Positions 25,379-34,115 of a stretch of 42,156 bases of DNA are shown here, piece by piece. The notes under the pieces are model-generated. The model had not been told where the DNA came from. It worked only from the letters and a program-made list of their open reading frames with translations, and searched no databases. Origin of the DNA: Clostridiaceae bacterium (GTDB lineage Bacteria > Bacillota > Clostridia > Saccharofermentanales > DTU023). The stretch spans positions 1 to 42,156 of the forward strand of contig DUNL01000286.1 of NCBI GenBank assembly GCA_012839385.1. Direction: 5' to 3'. The first letter of the stretch is position 1. Each line of letters begins with the position of its first letter. The translations under genes were made by a program, and so were the position numbers.

Positions 25379-25419
25379 TATCCTAAAATCAGGATAGCAT
25401 CCCTTTCGCGCGCGGTCAA
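25379..25419 (-). promoter_or_regulatory. GntR/GRE promoter with palindromic operator on the -10
   Basis: On the minus strand TTGACC (25414-25419), 17 bases, then TATCCT (25391-25396) as -10. The palindrome TATCCTGATTTTAGGATA (25379-25396) starts exactly at this -10. The same spacing and half-sites occur at the peroxiredoxin promoter (33872-33912). The -10 matches consensus at four of six bases, so a regulator-dependent promoter is plausible. An alternative -10, TATTAT, lies nearer the gene but lacks a -35. Confidence 0.6.
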
Positions 25420-25443
25420 GGTCTAACTATTTTAAATGTTCGC

Positions 25444-25479
25444 AAAAATTTACCGGCTATCAACCAATGATAGCCGGTA
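25444..25479 (-). terminator. Terminator after the proline-racemase-like gene
   Basis: A 12-bp perfect stem (25468-25479 with 25451-25462) with a five-base loop, followed on the minus strand by AATTTTT. It separates this gene from the downstream GntR operon, so they are separate transcription units. Confidence 0.85.
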
Positions 25480-25511
25480 TTATTCTTTGCGAAGAAATTA
25501 TAGATCGCTTC

Positions 25512-26534
25512 TTAACCTCCGGTAATTCTAAAGCCTGTAGCCAGGGGATCTTCCGGATCTAAAACCAGCTGGTTAAAACCTGTAATATAGGCATTACCTC
25601 TTACCTCGGGAATAACGGCATCCAGCTCAGCCACCTTCACCTCTTCAACAACTTTGCATGTAAAAGGTGTGTCAATTACGCTAACATTCACCAACGTCGT
25701 TTCTTTATCAATTTGCCCTTTAGCTAACATTAGCGCTATGCGCCCTCCGGTACCTGTGCCGGTAGGAGAACGGTCTATTTGTCCCTCAGCGAAAATACAA
25801 ACATTCTTGGAAGTAACTTTATTCTCGTCATGCTCGAGTTTGTCCATAAAGATGGTGCCATAAATGCTATTTAGCCCCGGTTCTTCCGGATGCACAACAT
25901 TATATTTGGCAATCACCTTATTTTTAATTTCCATGCCTTTTTGTACCAAGTACTCTATGTTGGCAGGATCTACCGTTGTGTTAATCTTAGACACATCAAC
26001 ATAAACATAAAAGGCGCCACCGAAGGCGATATCACATACTACTGTACCTATGTCATCAACATCCACTTCAATGTTTTCCATATATAAAAAAGAAGGCACA
26101 TTGTTAAAGGACACCGCGCCGACATAACCGTCCTTAACGTCTGCAAATGCTGTTATTCTGCCGGCCGGGGAATCTATTCTAATAGTGTTTTTACCTTCCC
26201 GCGGTGGAATGATTCCTGTTTGTAAAACTACTTTTGTGACCGCAATAATACCGTGGCCACACATCGTACTCAAGCCCTCATTGTGAGTAAAGAGAACCCC
26301 AAAATCTCCGTCCGGGGTTACCGGTTCCGTAATAATGCATCCATACATACCACTATGTCCACGTGGCTCCAACATCATCATGCTCCGGATATGATCGTAG
26401 TTTTCTTTGACATACTTCCTTTTCTCAAGAATAGTTTGGCCAGGTATCGGTGGGAAGCCGCTGGTTACTATTCTAAGAGGTTCTCCCGCAGTATGAGCGT
26501 CAATGCAGGTAATATAATTCTTAAACTGTAGCAT
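25512..26534 (-). CDS. Proline racemase family protein, Cys/Thr type: probable trans-3-hydroxy-L-proline dehydratase
   Basis: A 340-residue member of the proline racemase/hydroxyproline epimerase family, with two-fold pseudo-symmetric domains. The first catalytic Cys is C92 in MCGHG. The second, normally in DRSPCGTGT, is Thr here (T258 in DRSPTGTGT). Racemases and 4-hydroxyproline epimerases need both cysteines, while the Cys/Thr pair is the mark of trans-3-hydroxy-L-proline dehydratases (human L3HYPDH), which form delta-1-pyrroline-2-carboxylate. That function is therefore favoured. I chose ATG 26534 because GGAGGTGCAA lies directly upstream; a longer reading adds 48 residues unlike the family. 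It has its own terminator and is just upstream of the GntR-GRE operon. Confidence 0.88.
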   Translation of the reverse strand: MLQFKNYITCIDAHTAGEPLRIVTSGFPPIPGQTILEKRKYVKENYDHIRSMMMLEPRGHSGMYGCIITEPVTPDGDFGVLFTHNEGLSTMCGHGIIAVTKVVLQTGIIPPREGKNTIRIDSPAGRITAFADVKDGYVGAVSFNNVPSFLYMENIEVDVDDIGTVVCDIAFGGAFYVYVDVSKINTTVDPANIEYLVQKGMEIKNKVIAKYNVVHPEEPGLNSIYGTIFMDKLEHDENKVTSKNVCIFAEGQIDRSPTGTGTGGRIALMLAKGQIDKETTLVNVSVIDTPFTCKVVEEVKVAELDAVIPEVRGNAYITGFNQLVLDPEDPLATGFRITGG

Positions 26535-26772
26535 TTGCACCTCCATGATCTTAATTAAATTCATCAAATTAGATATATGGTAAAATTCTATTCTAAAACA
26601 GCTTACCACGCCGCTTAAATCATACACGACTGCTAATACCTTAACAAGATATTCAACTAATAAATAATTCGGCAACACAATTCAATGCTGGTATAATATA
26701 GTTCACGCAATGAACAATAGCAGATTAGCGCGATATACCAAGCGAAAATTATAAGTAAAACATAAAAGACTA

Positions 26773-29337
26773 ATGAATAACGATTACAAAATTAATCATC
26801 CATTTAAGCCCGGACAGTCTCCCAAGCGGCCACCAAATTCTGAAACGGAGCGAAGGCAGGTTTACAGAAGACAAGATGTGGAGTATCCAACGACCTCCGG
26901 ACACGCGAATAGAGTTGGCAACCATTCTCAGCAAGAATTGGAGAGAGAGGGGAAAATTTTCTCCCGACGTATGAGCGTCGCAAAAAAAGAGCTACGTCGT
27001 CGAGTCTCCGGAAAGCCCACCCGTCACGCGGGCATGGTGTCTGTATTTCAAGTAGTAGGCAACGCGCTTAAACATTTAATTGTTTCTGCTCTGGTGTTAG
27101 TAGTACTGATTGCTTTTCTTTTGGGTGGAATAGGTTTTGGCATGCTAAGTGGATACATTGCCACAGCAACTCCGATAGAAGTAGTCGATCTGCGCAGTAC
27201 TAATGAACCCACTTTAGTTGTTGACCGCAATGGTAAAGAGCTGGCTCGCTTTACCGGTACCAATAATTTTGAACGAGAATATGTGCAGATGGCAAAAATC
27301 AAATCAACCTGGTTAGATGATGCCTTTAAAGCTATTGAAGACGAACGCTATGATAGTCATCGTGGCATTGACCCTAGACGTATAGGTAGTGCCGTCTTCA
27401 GTATGATTATCAATGCGGGCACTCCTTCGCACGGCGGCTCCACCATTACGCAGCAAGTAGTGAAAATGCTGTCAGGTGCTAGAGAAGAATCCGCGCAGAG
27501 AAAAGTTCAGGAATGGTATCGAGCGATTGAACTCCAAAAAGTCAAAACCAAAGACGAAATCATGGAGCTTTACTGCAATCTGGTCCCAATGGCAAACAAT
27601 TATGTAGGCGTACAAGCCGCCGCGAAAGCATATTTTGGCAAAGACATTTCTGAACTTTCATTGGCAGAATCAGCATTTTTAGCCGGAATTCCGAATCTGC
27701 CGGCAGTATATAATCCTCGCACCGAGTCCGGTCGCCGCAATGCTCAAAGGCGCATGCGTATTGTGCTACAGAATATGCTGGAATTGGAAATGATTTCCCG
27801 GCAAGAATATGAAGAAGCTCTCAATGAAGAACTCAATTTTGCCACTAAAGACGCTGCGCAAAAATCTAGTCAAGTTAATAATTACTTTGTTGACGCTGTA
27901 ATTAAGCAAGTAATACAAGATTTACAACTGAGACGAGGTTACTCACCGGAGTTGGCTAAAATTGCCGTATTTCAACAGGGCTTACGTATTGAAACGACAA
28001 TGGATCCTTTAGTTCAGGATGCCCTGACAAGATCTTTCAGCAAAACGGAACTATTTTCCAGTAATCCCGAGGCCTTACCTGACATACCGGAACCGCCTCA
28101 GTCAGCTATGACCGTAATATCCAATATGCCCGCGCAAAGAGGTCAAGTGCTGGGACTTTATGGCGGTTTTGGTGAAAAGACCACACATATGGGCTTTAAT
28201 AGAGCCACGCAGGCCAGACGCCAGCCGGGCTCATCTATCAAACCTATTTTGGTATATGCTCCTGCTATTGAATCAGGAGTATTAACTGCCGGTTCAGCGT
28301 TAACGGATGAGAAAAAGTATTTCGATCCGCAAAATCCCAAAAAAGCATGGCCCAGGAATGTAACTCGCACCTATATTGGCACCACTACTCTTCGTGAAGC
28401 GCTTAAGAAATCAATAAACACTGTCGCTGTAGAAATCTATGTTAATTATATTACCCCACAGTCAGGTCTAACTTATCTTCGGGCGCTTGGTATTGACAAG
28501 CGAGAAGAAACGCAGCCTGCCGGCGCCCTAGGAGCTTTTGGCAAAGGAGTGACTACTTACGAAATGGCAGGTGCCTTTAGCGCTCTCGCCAACCAAGGAG
28601 TATATTTCCAACCCTATATGTATACAAAGGTATTGGATGCTGATGGGCAAGTGCTCTTGGAGAATAAGCCTGTTATTCGGCAAGTTTTTACACCTGAAAC
28701 CGCGTATATAATAACAGATATCTTGCGCGACGCGGTTGAAAATGTGCACTGGTTTGCTAATTCCAGGCTTGAGCATCAGGTATCAGCAGGTAAAACCGGC
28801 ACTACTGACGGTATGATCGACACCTGGTTTTGTGGCTATACGCCATACTATACCGGAGCCCTGTGGTATGGATATGACAATAATAACGGACGACGCACCT
28901 CTGTACCCAAGATAGACCATTATAATGGAATGGCAATTTGGAGCGATGTGATGGAACAGCTCCATCAGAACAAGGAGCCGATAGAATTTGAAATACCGGA
29001 GAATATAGAATCCCAAGAAATTTGTTCTGCCACCGGACTACTCAGCAATCCTTATTGCCCTGCAACTGTAACGGAAATTTTCGACCGCACTAAACCAAGT
29101 TTCCCTGACCAGACATGTACTTTGCATAAGGCGAGAAGACCAACTCCTAAACCTAAGCCCAAGCCCAAAGCTCCAAAACCCACAACTCCGGCGACTCCTA
29201 CGGAACCGGCTGCCGAACCAACTCCGGAGCCAACGCCCGCAGCTACACCGAAACCTGAGCCAACGCCCGCAGCTACACCGAAACCTGAGCCAACGCCAAA
29301 ACAGGAACCGGCACCAAAAACTACTGAAGCACCTTAG
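26773..29337 (+). CDS. Class A penicillin-binding protein (PBP1a-type)
   Basis: A bifunctional cell-wall enzyme of 854 residues. It has a basic cytoplasmic N-terminus of about 95 residues and a single membrane anchor (about 97-122). A glycosyltransferase domain follows, with EDERYDSHRGIDPRRI (catalytic Glu), GGSTITQQVVKM and LAESAFLAGIPNLPAVYNP. Then comes a transpeptidase domain with SxxK in QPGSSIKPIL, SxN in SINTVAVE and KTG in SAGKTGTTDG. After about residue 785 is a tail of Pro, Thr, Lys, Glu and Ala, partly made of a 10-residue tandem repeat; such tails reach through or bind the wall. No strong ribosome binding site precedes ATG 26773, but the following residues and the membrane segment support it. 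Confidence 0.95.
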   Translation: MNNDYKINHPFKPGQSPKRPPNSETERRQVYRRQDVEYPTTSGHANRVGNHSQQELEREGKIFSRRMSVAKKELRRRVSGKPTRHAGMVSVFQVVGNALKHLIVSALVLVVLIAFLLGGIGFGMLSGYIATATPIEVVDLRSTNEPTLVVDRNGKELARFTGTNNFEREYVQMAKIKSTWLDDAFKAIEDERYDSHRGIDPRRIGSAVFSMIINAGTPSHGGSTITQQVVKMLSGAREESAQRKVQEWYRAIELQKVKTKDEIMELYCNLVPMANNYVGVQAAAKAYFGKDISELSLAESAFLAGIPNLPAVYNPRTESGRRNAQRRMRIVLQNMLELEMISRQEYEEALNEELNFATKDAAQKSSQVNNYFVDAVIKQVIQDLQLRRGYSPELAKIAVFQQGLRIETTMDPLVQDALTRSFSKTELFSSNPEALPDIPEPPQSAMTVISNMPAQRGQVLGLYGGFGEKTTHMGFNRATQARRQPGSSIKPILVYAPAIESGVLTAGSALTDEKKYFDPQNPKKAWPRNVTRTYIGTTTLREALKKSINTVAVEIYVNYITPQSGLTYLRALGIDKREETQPAGALGAFGKGVTTYEMAGAFSALANQGVYFQPYMYTKVLDADGQVLLENKPVIRQVFTPETAYIITDILRDAVENVHWFANSRLEHQVSAGKTGTTDGMIDTWFCGYTPYYTGALWYGYDNNNGRRTSVPKIDHYNGMAIWSDVMEQLHQNKEPIEFEIPENIESQEICSATGLLSNPYCPATVTEIFDRTKPSFPDQTCTLHKARRPTPKPKPKPKAPKPTTPATPTEPAAEPTPEPTPAATPKPEPTPAATPKPEPTPKQEPAPKTTEAP
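29227..29297 (+). repeat. 30-bp tandem repeat coding for EPTPAATPKP
   Basis: Two identical 30-base copies (29227-29256 and 29257-29286) and an 11-base partial third copy lie in the 3' end of the PBP gene. They keep the frame, so copy-number changes would lengthen or shorten the wall-facing tail in steps of ten residues. Confidence 0.9.
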
Positions 29338-29451
29338 GCTAAGATAGATAATAGGGAAATCGCCTTCGCTTGATTGCCTATTGATTTCCCGCCTGCTTGA
29401 TTCATAGGGACGAACACAATTGTAGCTAATTTTTAAGTGAGGAGGATCATC

Positions 29452-30750
29452 GTGTATTTCAGAGATATCAGCGTTGTCGATCATCTAGGACAAGCCAGAG
29501 AAAATATGCACCTGGTAACAACAGAGGATAAGATTACTTGGTTAAGCGATAATGCTCCTCCTGCCGATCTAATAGAGAAAGTTGAGGTCTATGAGGGCAA
29601 GAATAGAGTTCTTTTACCTGGACTTTATAATATGCACTGCCATGTACCTATGACATTGTTACGTGGCTATGGTGAAGGATTACCACTACAACGCTGGCTG
29701 GAAGAGAAAATGTACCCCTTTGAAGCCCTTATGGACGCTGACGATATGTACTGGGGCACCTTGCTGGGAATTTATGAAATGCTAGCAAGCGGTGTTGTTT
29801 CCTTTAGTGACATGTATATGAGGCTAGATGGTATCTTCCAAGCAGTGCTGGAATCGGGTATCAAAGCCAATCTCAACAATCCACTTACCGGTGATGAAAA
29901 TACAGATATCAAACAGGATATTGCCTATCTGGAGGTAATGCAATTAATAAAAGACTGCCGGACTACCAATGGTCATATTCGCGCTGAAGCCGGTCTTCAT
30001 GCTGAATATACATCTAGTGAACGCGTGGTACAAGATGTTGTGACCTGGGCCAAAGAGCAAAATCTTCACTTGCAAGTACATCTATCTGAGACAAAAAAAG
30101 AACATACGGAATGCAAAGAAAGACACCAAGGTCTTACTCCTACCGCCTATTTACATTCTTTCGGTTTTTTTGATCAGCCAACGGTCGCGGCTCACGGCGT
30201 CTATCTGGAAGATTCAGATCTCACAATTTTACGCGCTAAAGATGTGACAATAGCGCACTGCCCGACATCCAATTTGAAATTGGGCAGTGGCATCGCTCCT
30301 TTAGCTAAATTTTTACGCCACGGCGTGAAAGTGACCATCGGCACTGACGGAGCCTCATCCAACAATAATCTTAATATGATGGAAGAAATATCTCTAGCCG
30401 CGTTACTGGCAAAAGGTATTAACAAAGATCCATCTCTTATGAGCGCTACAGAAATAATGCCACTGGTCACTATCAACGCCGCTCGCGCTCAAGGTCGAAC
30501 CAACTGTGGACGCCTTGAAGTTGGAGCTCAAGCGGATCTCTTTGTTATGGATCTATCCCGACCCCATCTGCAGCCAATTTATGATCTTCCGGCAAATATT
30601 TTCTACAGTGGGCAGAGTTCTGATGTAGTTCTGACAATGGTTGAGGGTAAGGTTCTCTATCGTGACGGAGCTGCTACCTTAATAGATTTAGAACGAGTTT
30701 TGTTCGAGGTAAATAGAATTAGGACAGAAAAGCTCCGCCAACTGAGCTGA
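29452..30750 (+). CDS. mtaD: 5-methylthioadenosine/S-adenosylhomocysteine deaminase
   Basis: An amidohydrolase-superfamily enzyme of 432 residues that deaminates adenine-containing thio-nucleosides. The metal ligands are visible: NMHCHVPM (H-x-H on strand 1), LQVHLSET (strand 5), VAAHGVYL (strand 6) and TIGTDGASSNN (the strand-8 Asp). CHVPMTLLRGYGEGLPLQRWL is the usual opening of the MtaD/SsnA group. Other members act on guanine or atrazine-like triazines, so exact specificity is likely but not certain. The start is GTG 29452, six bases after AGGAGG; a GTG 15 bases earlier overlaps that site. The gene follows the PBP gene by 114 bases. Confidence 0.88.
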   Translation: MYFRDISVVDHLGQARENMHLVTTEDKITWLSDNAPPADLIEKVEVYEGKNRVLLPGLYNMHCHVPMTLLRGYGEGLPLQRWLEEKMYPFEALMDADDMYWGTLLGIYEMLASGVVSFSDMYMRLDGIFQAVLESGIKANLNNPLTGDENTDIKQDIAYLEVMQLIKDCRTTNGHIRAEAGLHAEYTSSERVVQDVVTWAKEQNLHLQVHLSETKKEHTECKERHQGLTPTAYLHSFGFFDQPTVAAHGVYLEDSDLTILRAKDVTIAHCPTSNLKLGSGIAPLAKFLRHGVKVTIGTDGASSNNNLNMMEEISLAALLAKGINKDPSLMSATEIMPLVTINAARAQGRTNCGRLEVGAQADLFVMDLSRPHLQPIYDLPANIFYSGQSSDVVLTMVEGKVLYRDGAATLIDLERVLFEVNRIRTEKLRQLS

Positions 30751-30984
30751 TCGGAAGTAGACCCCAATGTCAAGGCAGTTTGTTTTGAATTGAGTGAACG
30801 CTTTCCTCTCTTTCTCGTTATTATGTGATCAAAAGAAATAGCCACCTTTATGCGACAGACGCTGCTACGACTGACCTGACATAGTTCACATTGGCAGGAC
30901 ACGGGAAGCTCCTTATTTTCTGCTGAAACGAAACATGCCGTATCAAACACAAACGGCTTAGCTAATAGCAAAGACTTTGGCTTT

Positions 30985-31016
30985 CAGCCTTGTCACACGA
31001 CAAGGCTGAATTTTTT
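30985..31016 (+). terminator. Intrinsic terminator
   Basis: A ten-base perfect stem CAGCCTTGTC/GACAAGGCTG with an ACAC loop, then AATTTTTT. It is oriented for the deaminase gene, which ends 234 bases upstream, and faces the convergent vWA gene. The minus strand lacks a U-tract here. Confidence 0.85.
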
Positions 31017-31027
31017 ACATGCATTTT

Positions 31028-32797
31028 TCACGGTGCAATTCCTGCTTTATAAGAGTTCTCTAGGGCCAATATTTCAATTTGTTTGTTCATTTGCGAATTG
31101 TCCTCTATCACATTTCTTCTTATTCCGACAAGATCGGATAGTTCAGATGCTAGCTTGATTAGATGCAACAATTCTTCAACACGTGAATCTGTTGTATCTA
31201 ATTTCATGATTTGTTCACTAACATCCTTGAACTCATAGTTACCAAAATACTCGGAATCTCGTAGAAGACCCGCAAAAGCCGCTACTCCTGAGGCCAGAAG
31301 CATATTATTTGAAGGACTGTTTGTTAATAAATCCTTCTTAACCGCTTTGCTAATAAGTTTACTGGTATCTCCTTCCGGCTCCTTATAACGCATATTAACC
31401 GTTAGTAATTCATCCTCAAACGGAGAGCTTTCCGGATCTGAATTGTCTTTTCCATAGCGACCTTCTGCCGCTTTCGGCACCAGTTCTTCCGAACCATGCA
31501 GATAAAGCTCAAAAAGAGCAGTAACAGTATGACCGGCACCCATCTCACCGCCATCTTTACTATCATCTGCGAAGTCTTCGCGATTTAGCTGCCTAGTTTC
31601 ATAACCAATCTGACGAAAACCAATTACTTGCTTAGGATTGAACTCTAGTTGCAATTTCACATCCTTGGCTACCATTTCCAATGTGGATCCAATCTCTTCA
31701 ACTAAGACTTTACGAGCTTCAAAGATGGTGTCAACATAGTGATAACTTCCATTGCCATTATCAGCCAAAATTTCCAATTTACTGTCTTTGAGATTCCCCA
31801 CACCAAAACCAAGTGTTGTCACTGAGACCCCCTGCTGGCGATTTTCTTCAACCATTCTTTTAAGATCGCCATCTGATGTTATTCCAATATTAAAATCTCC
31901 ATCTGTGGCAAGAATAATACGATTATTGCCGCCGGGAATAAAATTTTCTTGGGCCAACATGTAGGCTGTTTTAATCCCTTGAGAAGCATGGGTTCCTCCG
32001 CCTGCTGTCAAATCTTCTATATGGCGAATGATACTGGCTTTATCGCTACCATTTACCCCCGAACATATTACTTCATCTGAGCTGGCATAGGTCACAATCG
32101 AGATTCTGTCATTTTCTGTCAGATTTTCAGTAAGTAAAAGGAAAGATCTCTTGACCAAGGGTAACTTGTTTGGCATGTCCATGGATCCCGATACATCAAT
32201 TAAAAAAACCAGATTAGAGGGCTTACGCTCTGTATTGTCAAGCTCACGAGCCTTGAGACCGACAAGCAACAGTTTACTATTCGCGTTCCAGGGCGTATCA
32301 ATCAATTCTGTAGTAATCGCTACCGGATCGTTACCTTGTGGATAATCATAATCATAGTTAAAATAATTAACCATTTCCTCAATACGAACGGCATCAATAT
32401 TGGGCAAATCTCCAGAAGTCAAGAAGCGGCGCACATTTGCATATGATGCAGTATCTACATCAGCGGCAAAGGTTGAAAATCTATGATCTAAGGTGTTAAT
32501 AATTCTATTCTCAGAAAATGTCTGGTATTCTTCAGTATTCCAGGGAACATCCCAGTCATCGGGATAACCGATGGATTCCGGCATTCCTGCCTCGTCATAT
32601 GCCGTATCTACCATTACATCCACCTCTCCAGGTGCTTCCAAGTCTTCCGGCTCTGTTTTATTTTCCGGTTCTGTAATTACAGCTGGCTTTTCGGTATTGT
32701 TTTTCACAGTCTTTAAAATTTCTACACCCGGCTTACCACAGGAAGCTAAGGCTAGGATAAGTACGAGTATGAGTGCTAAGATTCCTTTTCTTTTCAT
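31028..32797 (-). CDS. von Willebrand factor A domain lipoprotein (YfbK-like)
   Basis: A 589-residue lipoprotein. The signal peptide has lipobox LASC at about residues 17-20, and an acidic linker leads to a conserved N-terminal region (NRIINTLDHRFSTFAADVDTASYANVRRFL). A vWA domain follows with the MIDAS motif DVSGSMD, the conserved Thr (SIVTYAS) and ATDGDFNIG. The C-terminus matches the DUF3520-type region found with these proteins. It probably binds a divalent metal and a protein partner at the cell surface; the partner is unknown. ATG 32797 follows GGAGGAAATAAC, and the lipobox supports this start over an upstream one at 32842. It is a single gene between two terminators. Confidence 0.9.
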   Translation of the reverse strand: MKRKGILALILVLILALASCGKPGVEILKTVKNNTEKPAVITEPENKTEPEDLEAPGEVDVMVDTAYDEAGMPESIGYPDDWDVPWNTEEYQTFSENRIINTLDHRFSTFAADVDTASYANVRRFLTSGDLPNIDAVRIEEMVNYFNYDYDYPQGNDPVAITTELIDTPWNANSKLLLVGLKARELDNTERKPSNLVFLIDVSGSMDMPNKLPLVKRSFLLLTENLTENDRISIVTYASSDEVICSGVNGSDKASIIRHIEDLTAGGGTHASQGIKTAYMLAQENFIPGGNNRIILATDGDFNIGITSDGDLKRMVEENRQQGVSVTTLGFGVGNLKDSKLEILADNGNGSYHYVDTIFEARKVLVEEIGSTLEMVAKDVKLQLEFNPKQVIGFRQIGYETRQLNREDFADDSKDGGEMGAGHTVTALFELYLHGSEELVPKAAEGRYGKDNSDPESSPFEDELLTVNMRYKEPEGDTSKLISKAVKKDLLTNSPSNNMLLASGVAAFAGLLRDSEYFGNYEFKDVSEQIMKLDTTDSRVEELLHLIKLASELSDLVGIRRNVIEDNSQMNKQIEILALENSYKAGIAP

Positions 32798-33038
32798 GTT
32801 ATTTCCTCCAATTTCACTATTATGTTTTGTAAGCTGCTTCACCCTTTAGACGTATACCAAAAGAAAAAGGTTCCCAAGAGAAATGTGGGAGCTTGAGTTT
32901 AGAGTTACATAAATGAAAAAATTGAGTCCAGAAGAAGAAAAATCGCCTCAATATTGAGGGCACAATATTACTTGCGCCTGTCGGTAAAAATTGAAGAATT
33001 GAGATAACAAAATAATTGCTAACAAGCTAAAGATAAAT
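32798..33038. other. Intergenic region with a 14-bp palindrome
   Basis: No gene is seen between the vWA gene and the peroxiredoxin terminator. A perfect 14-bp palindrome CCTCAATATTGAGG lies at 32946-32959 in the probable promoter region of the vWA gene, so it could be an operator. I found no convincing -35/-10 pair. Confidence 0.4.
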
Positions 33039-33070
33039 AATGGCGGTTTGCATTAATACAAACCGCCATT
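33039..33070 (-). terminator. Terminator after the peroxiredoxin gene
   Basis: A perfect 12-bp stem (33039-33050 with 33059-33070), loop of eight, followed on the minus strand by ATTTATCTTT. It lies 34 bases after the stop codon. Confidence 0.75.
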
Positions 33071-33103
33071 AAAAATATAGATTTTATATTTTAGCTATAA
33101 AGC

Positions 33104-33796
33104 CTATTTATCTTTCTTAAAGGTTAAATACCAATCTTTCATCTCGTATTCTTCACCTTTAGCTAGCTCTTTTCTCTCTTTCACCGCCGGGCAGGTTCCG
33201 GGTGGAGGAACAATTACATCTTTACCGGGCTCCCAATTGGCCGGCAAAGCAACGCCGTCTTTATCAGATTTCTGTAAGCCCAACAAGATACGCTTGATCT
33301 CAGCGAAATTACGTCCAAGAGAAGCAGGATAATACAGGATAGTACGAATCATGCCTTCAGGATCGATAAAGAAGACAGCTCGCACGGCAGTAATATCAGA
33401 TTCTCCCTGTACCATGCCGTACATTTTCGCAACTTCCATCTTGAGATCCGCAATTAAAGGGAACTTGACCTCAGGTTTATCAATACCTTCCCAGCTATAG
33501 TTGCCTATAGCGTTAAGCCAGGCCAGATGTGAAAAAATTGAGTCAATAGAGAGACCAACCAGTTCAGTATTCAGAGCGTTAAACTCATCATGCATACTGG
33601 CGAAGGTCATGAATTCAGTTGTGCAAACCGGTGTAAAGTCCGAGGGATGGGAAAAAAGGATTACCCATTTACCTTTAAAATCTTCAGGAAAATTAATCAT
33701 TCCTTGAGTGGTATTAATCTTAAATTCAGGGGCTTTGGTTCCTATCAGTGGGAAGTTAACAGCATTTTCTACATTTTCTACATTTTGTTCAGTCAT
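33104..33796 (-). CDS. Peroxiredoxin (Prx6/archaeal-type)
   Basis: A thiol peroxidase of 230 residues that reduces H2O2 and alkyl peroxides. The peroxidatic cysteine is C58 in HPSDFTPVCTTEF, and C202 in PPGTCPAVKER is the second cysteine seen in this subfamily. The C-terminal PANWEPG-KDVIVPPP segment is also typical of the Prx6 group found in archaea and anaerobes. An in-frame three-codon repeat (Asn-Val-Glu twice) lies at the N-terminus. The start follows AAAGGAG. The promoter has the same palindrome-on-the--10 layout as the GntR/glycyl-radical operon. The reductant cannot be named; no AhpF or thioredoxin gene is adjacent. Confidence 0.93.
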   Translation of the reverse strand: MTEQNVENVENAVNFPLIGTKAPEFKINTTQGMINFPEDFKGKWVILFSHPSDFTPVCTTEFMTFASMHDEFNALNTELVGLSIDSIFSHLAWLNAIGNYSWEGIDKPEVKFPLIADLKMEVAKMYGMVQGESDITAVRAVFFIDPEGMIRTILYYPASLGRNFAEIKRILLGLQKSDKDGVALPANWEPGKDVIVPPPGTCPAVKERKELAKGEEYEMKDWYLTFKKDK

Positions 33797-33856
33797 TGTT
33801 ATTTCTCCTTTGTTAATATTCTTTAACTTGTTAGTTGTCTAATTCTTTGGGGATTT

Positions 33857-33912
33857 GGATATTACGCAAAATATCCTGCTTTCAGGATAAGAAAGAAATA
33901 AGTAAGATTCAA
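33857..33912 (-). promoter_or_regulatory. Peroxiredoxin promoter with two overlapping palindromes
   Basis: On the minus strand TTGAAT (33907-33912), 17 bases, then TATCCT (33884-33889) as -10. TATCCTGAAAGCAGGATA (33872-33889) begins exactly at the -10. A second dyad GGATATT-N6-AATATCC (33857-33876) overlaps its second half-site. No PerR/Fur box is seen. The arrangement is very close to that of the GntR promoter at 25379-25419. The rest of 33797-34115, apart from the liv terminator at 33958-33984, shows no gene. Confidence 0.6.
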
Positions 33913-33957
33913 ATATTTTGTGATAACGTTTCCTCAGTTACGCGAGCGCGCAAAGCG

Positions 33958-33984
33958 AAAAGAGCCCTGGTTGGAGGCTCTTTT
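33958..33984 (-). terminator. Terminator after the liv operon
   Basis: A perfect nine-base stem AAAAGAGCC/GGCTCTTTT with a nine-base loop; on the minus strand the stem ends in TTTT and continues CGCTTTG. CCTCAG (33932-33937) and CTGAGG (33985-33990) could extend the structure. It is 130 bases after livF. Confidence 0.65.
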
Positions 33985-34115
33985 CTGAGGAGACGTATGA
34001 AGAGGTGTTGTATGTAAGGTTTTCTTACGGGTTTATTGTATTAACCGTATGTGTACTCTATTTCGCAAGAAAATGAACTATTGTGAAAAAAATTGAACAT
34101 GTTTAACTTTCTTCT

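Noticed and set aside
25512-26534. Calling this protein proline racemase or 4-hydroxyproline epimerase
   Set aside because: The second catalytic Cys is Thr, which those two-base enzymes do not tolerate.
30657-30971. A 104-codon minus-strand frame overlapping the end of mtaD
   Set aside because: It overlaps a firm gene, has no ribosome binding site and no recognisable motif.
33857-33912. PerR box at the peroxiredoxin promoter
   Set aside because: No TTATAAT-type dyad is present; the palindrome found has different half-sites.
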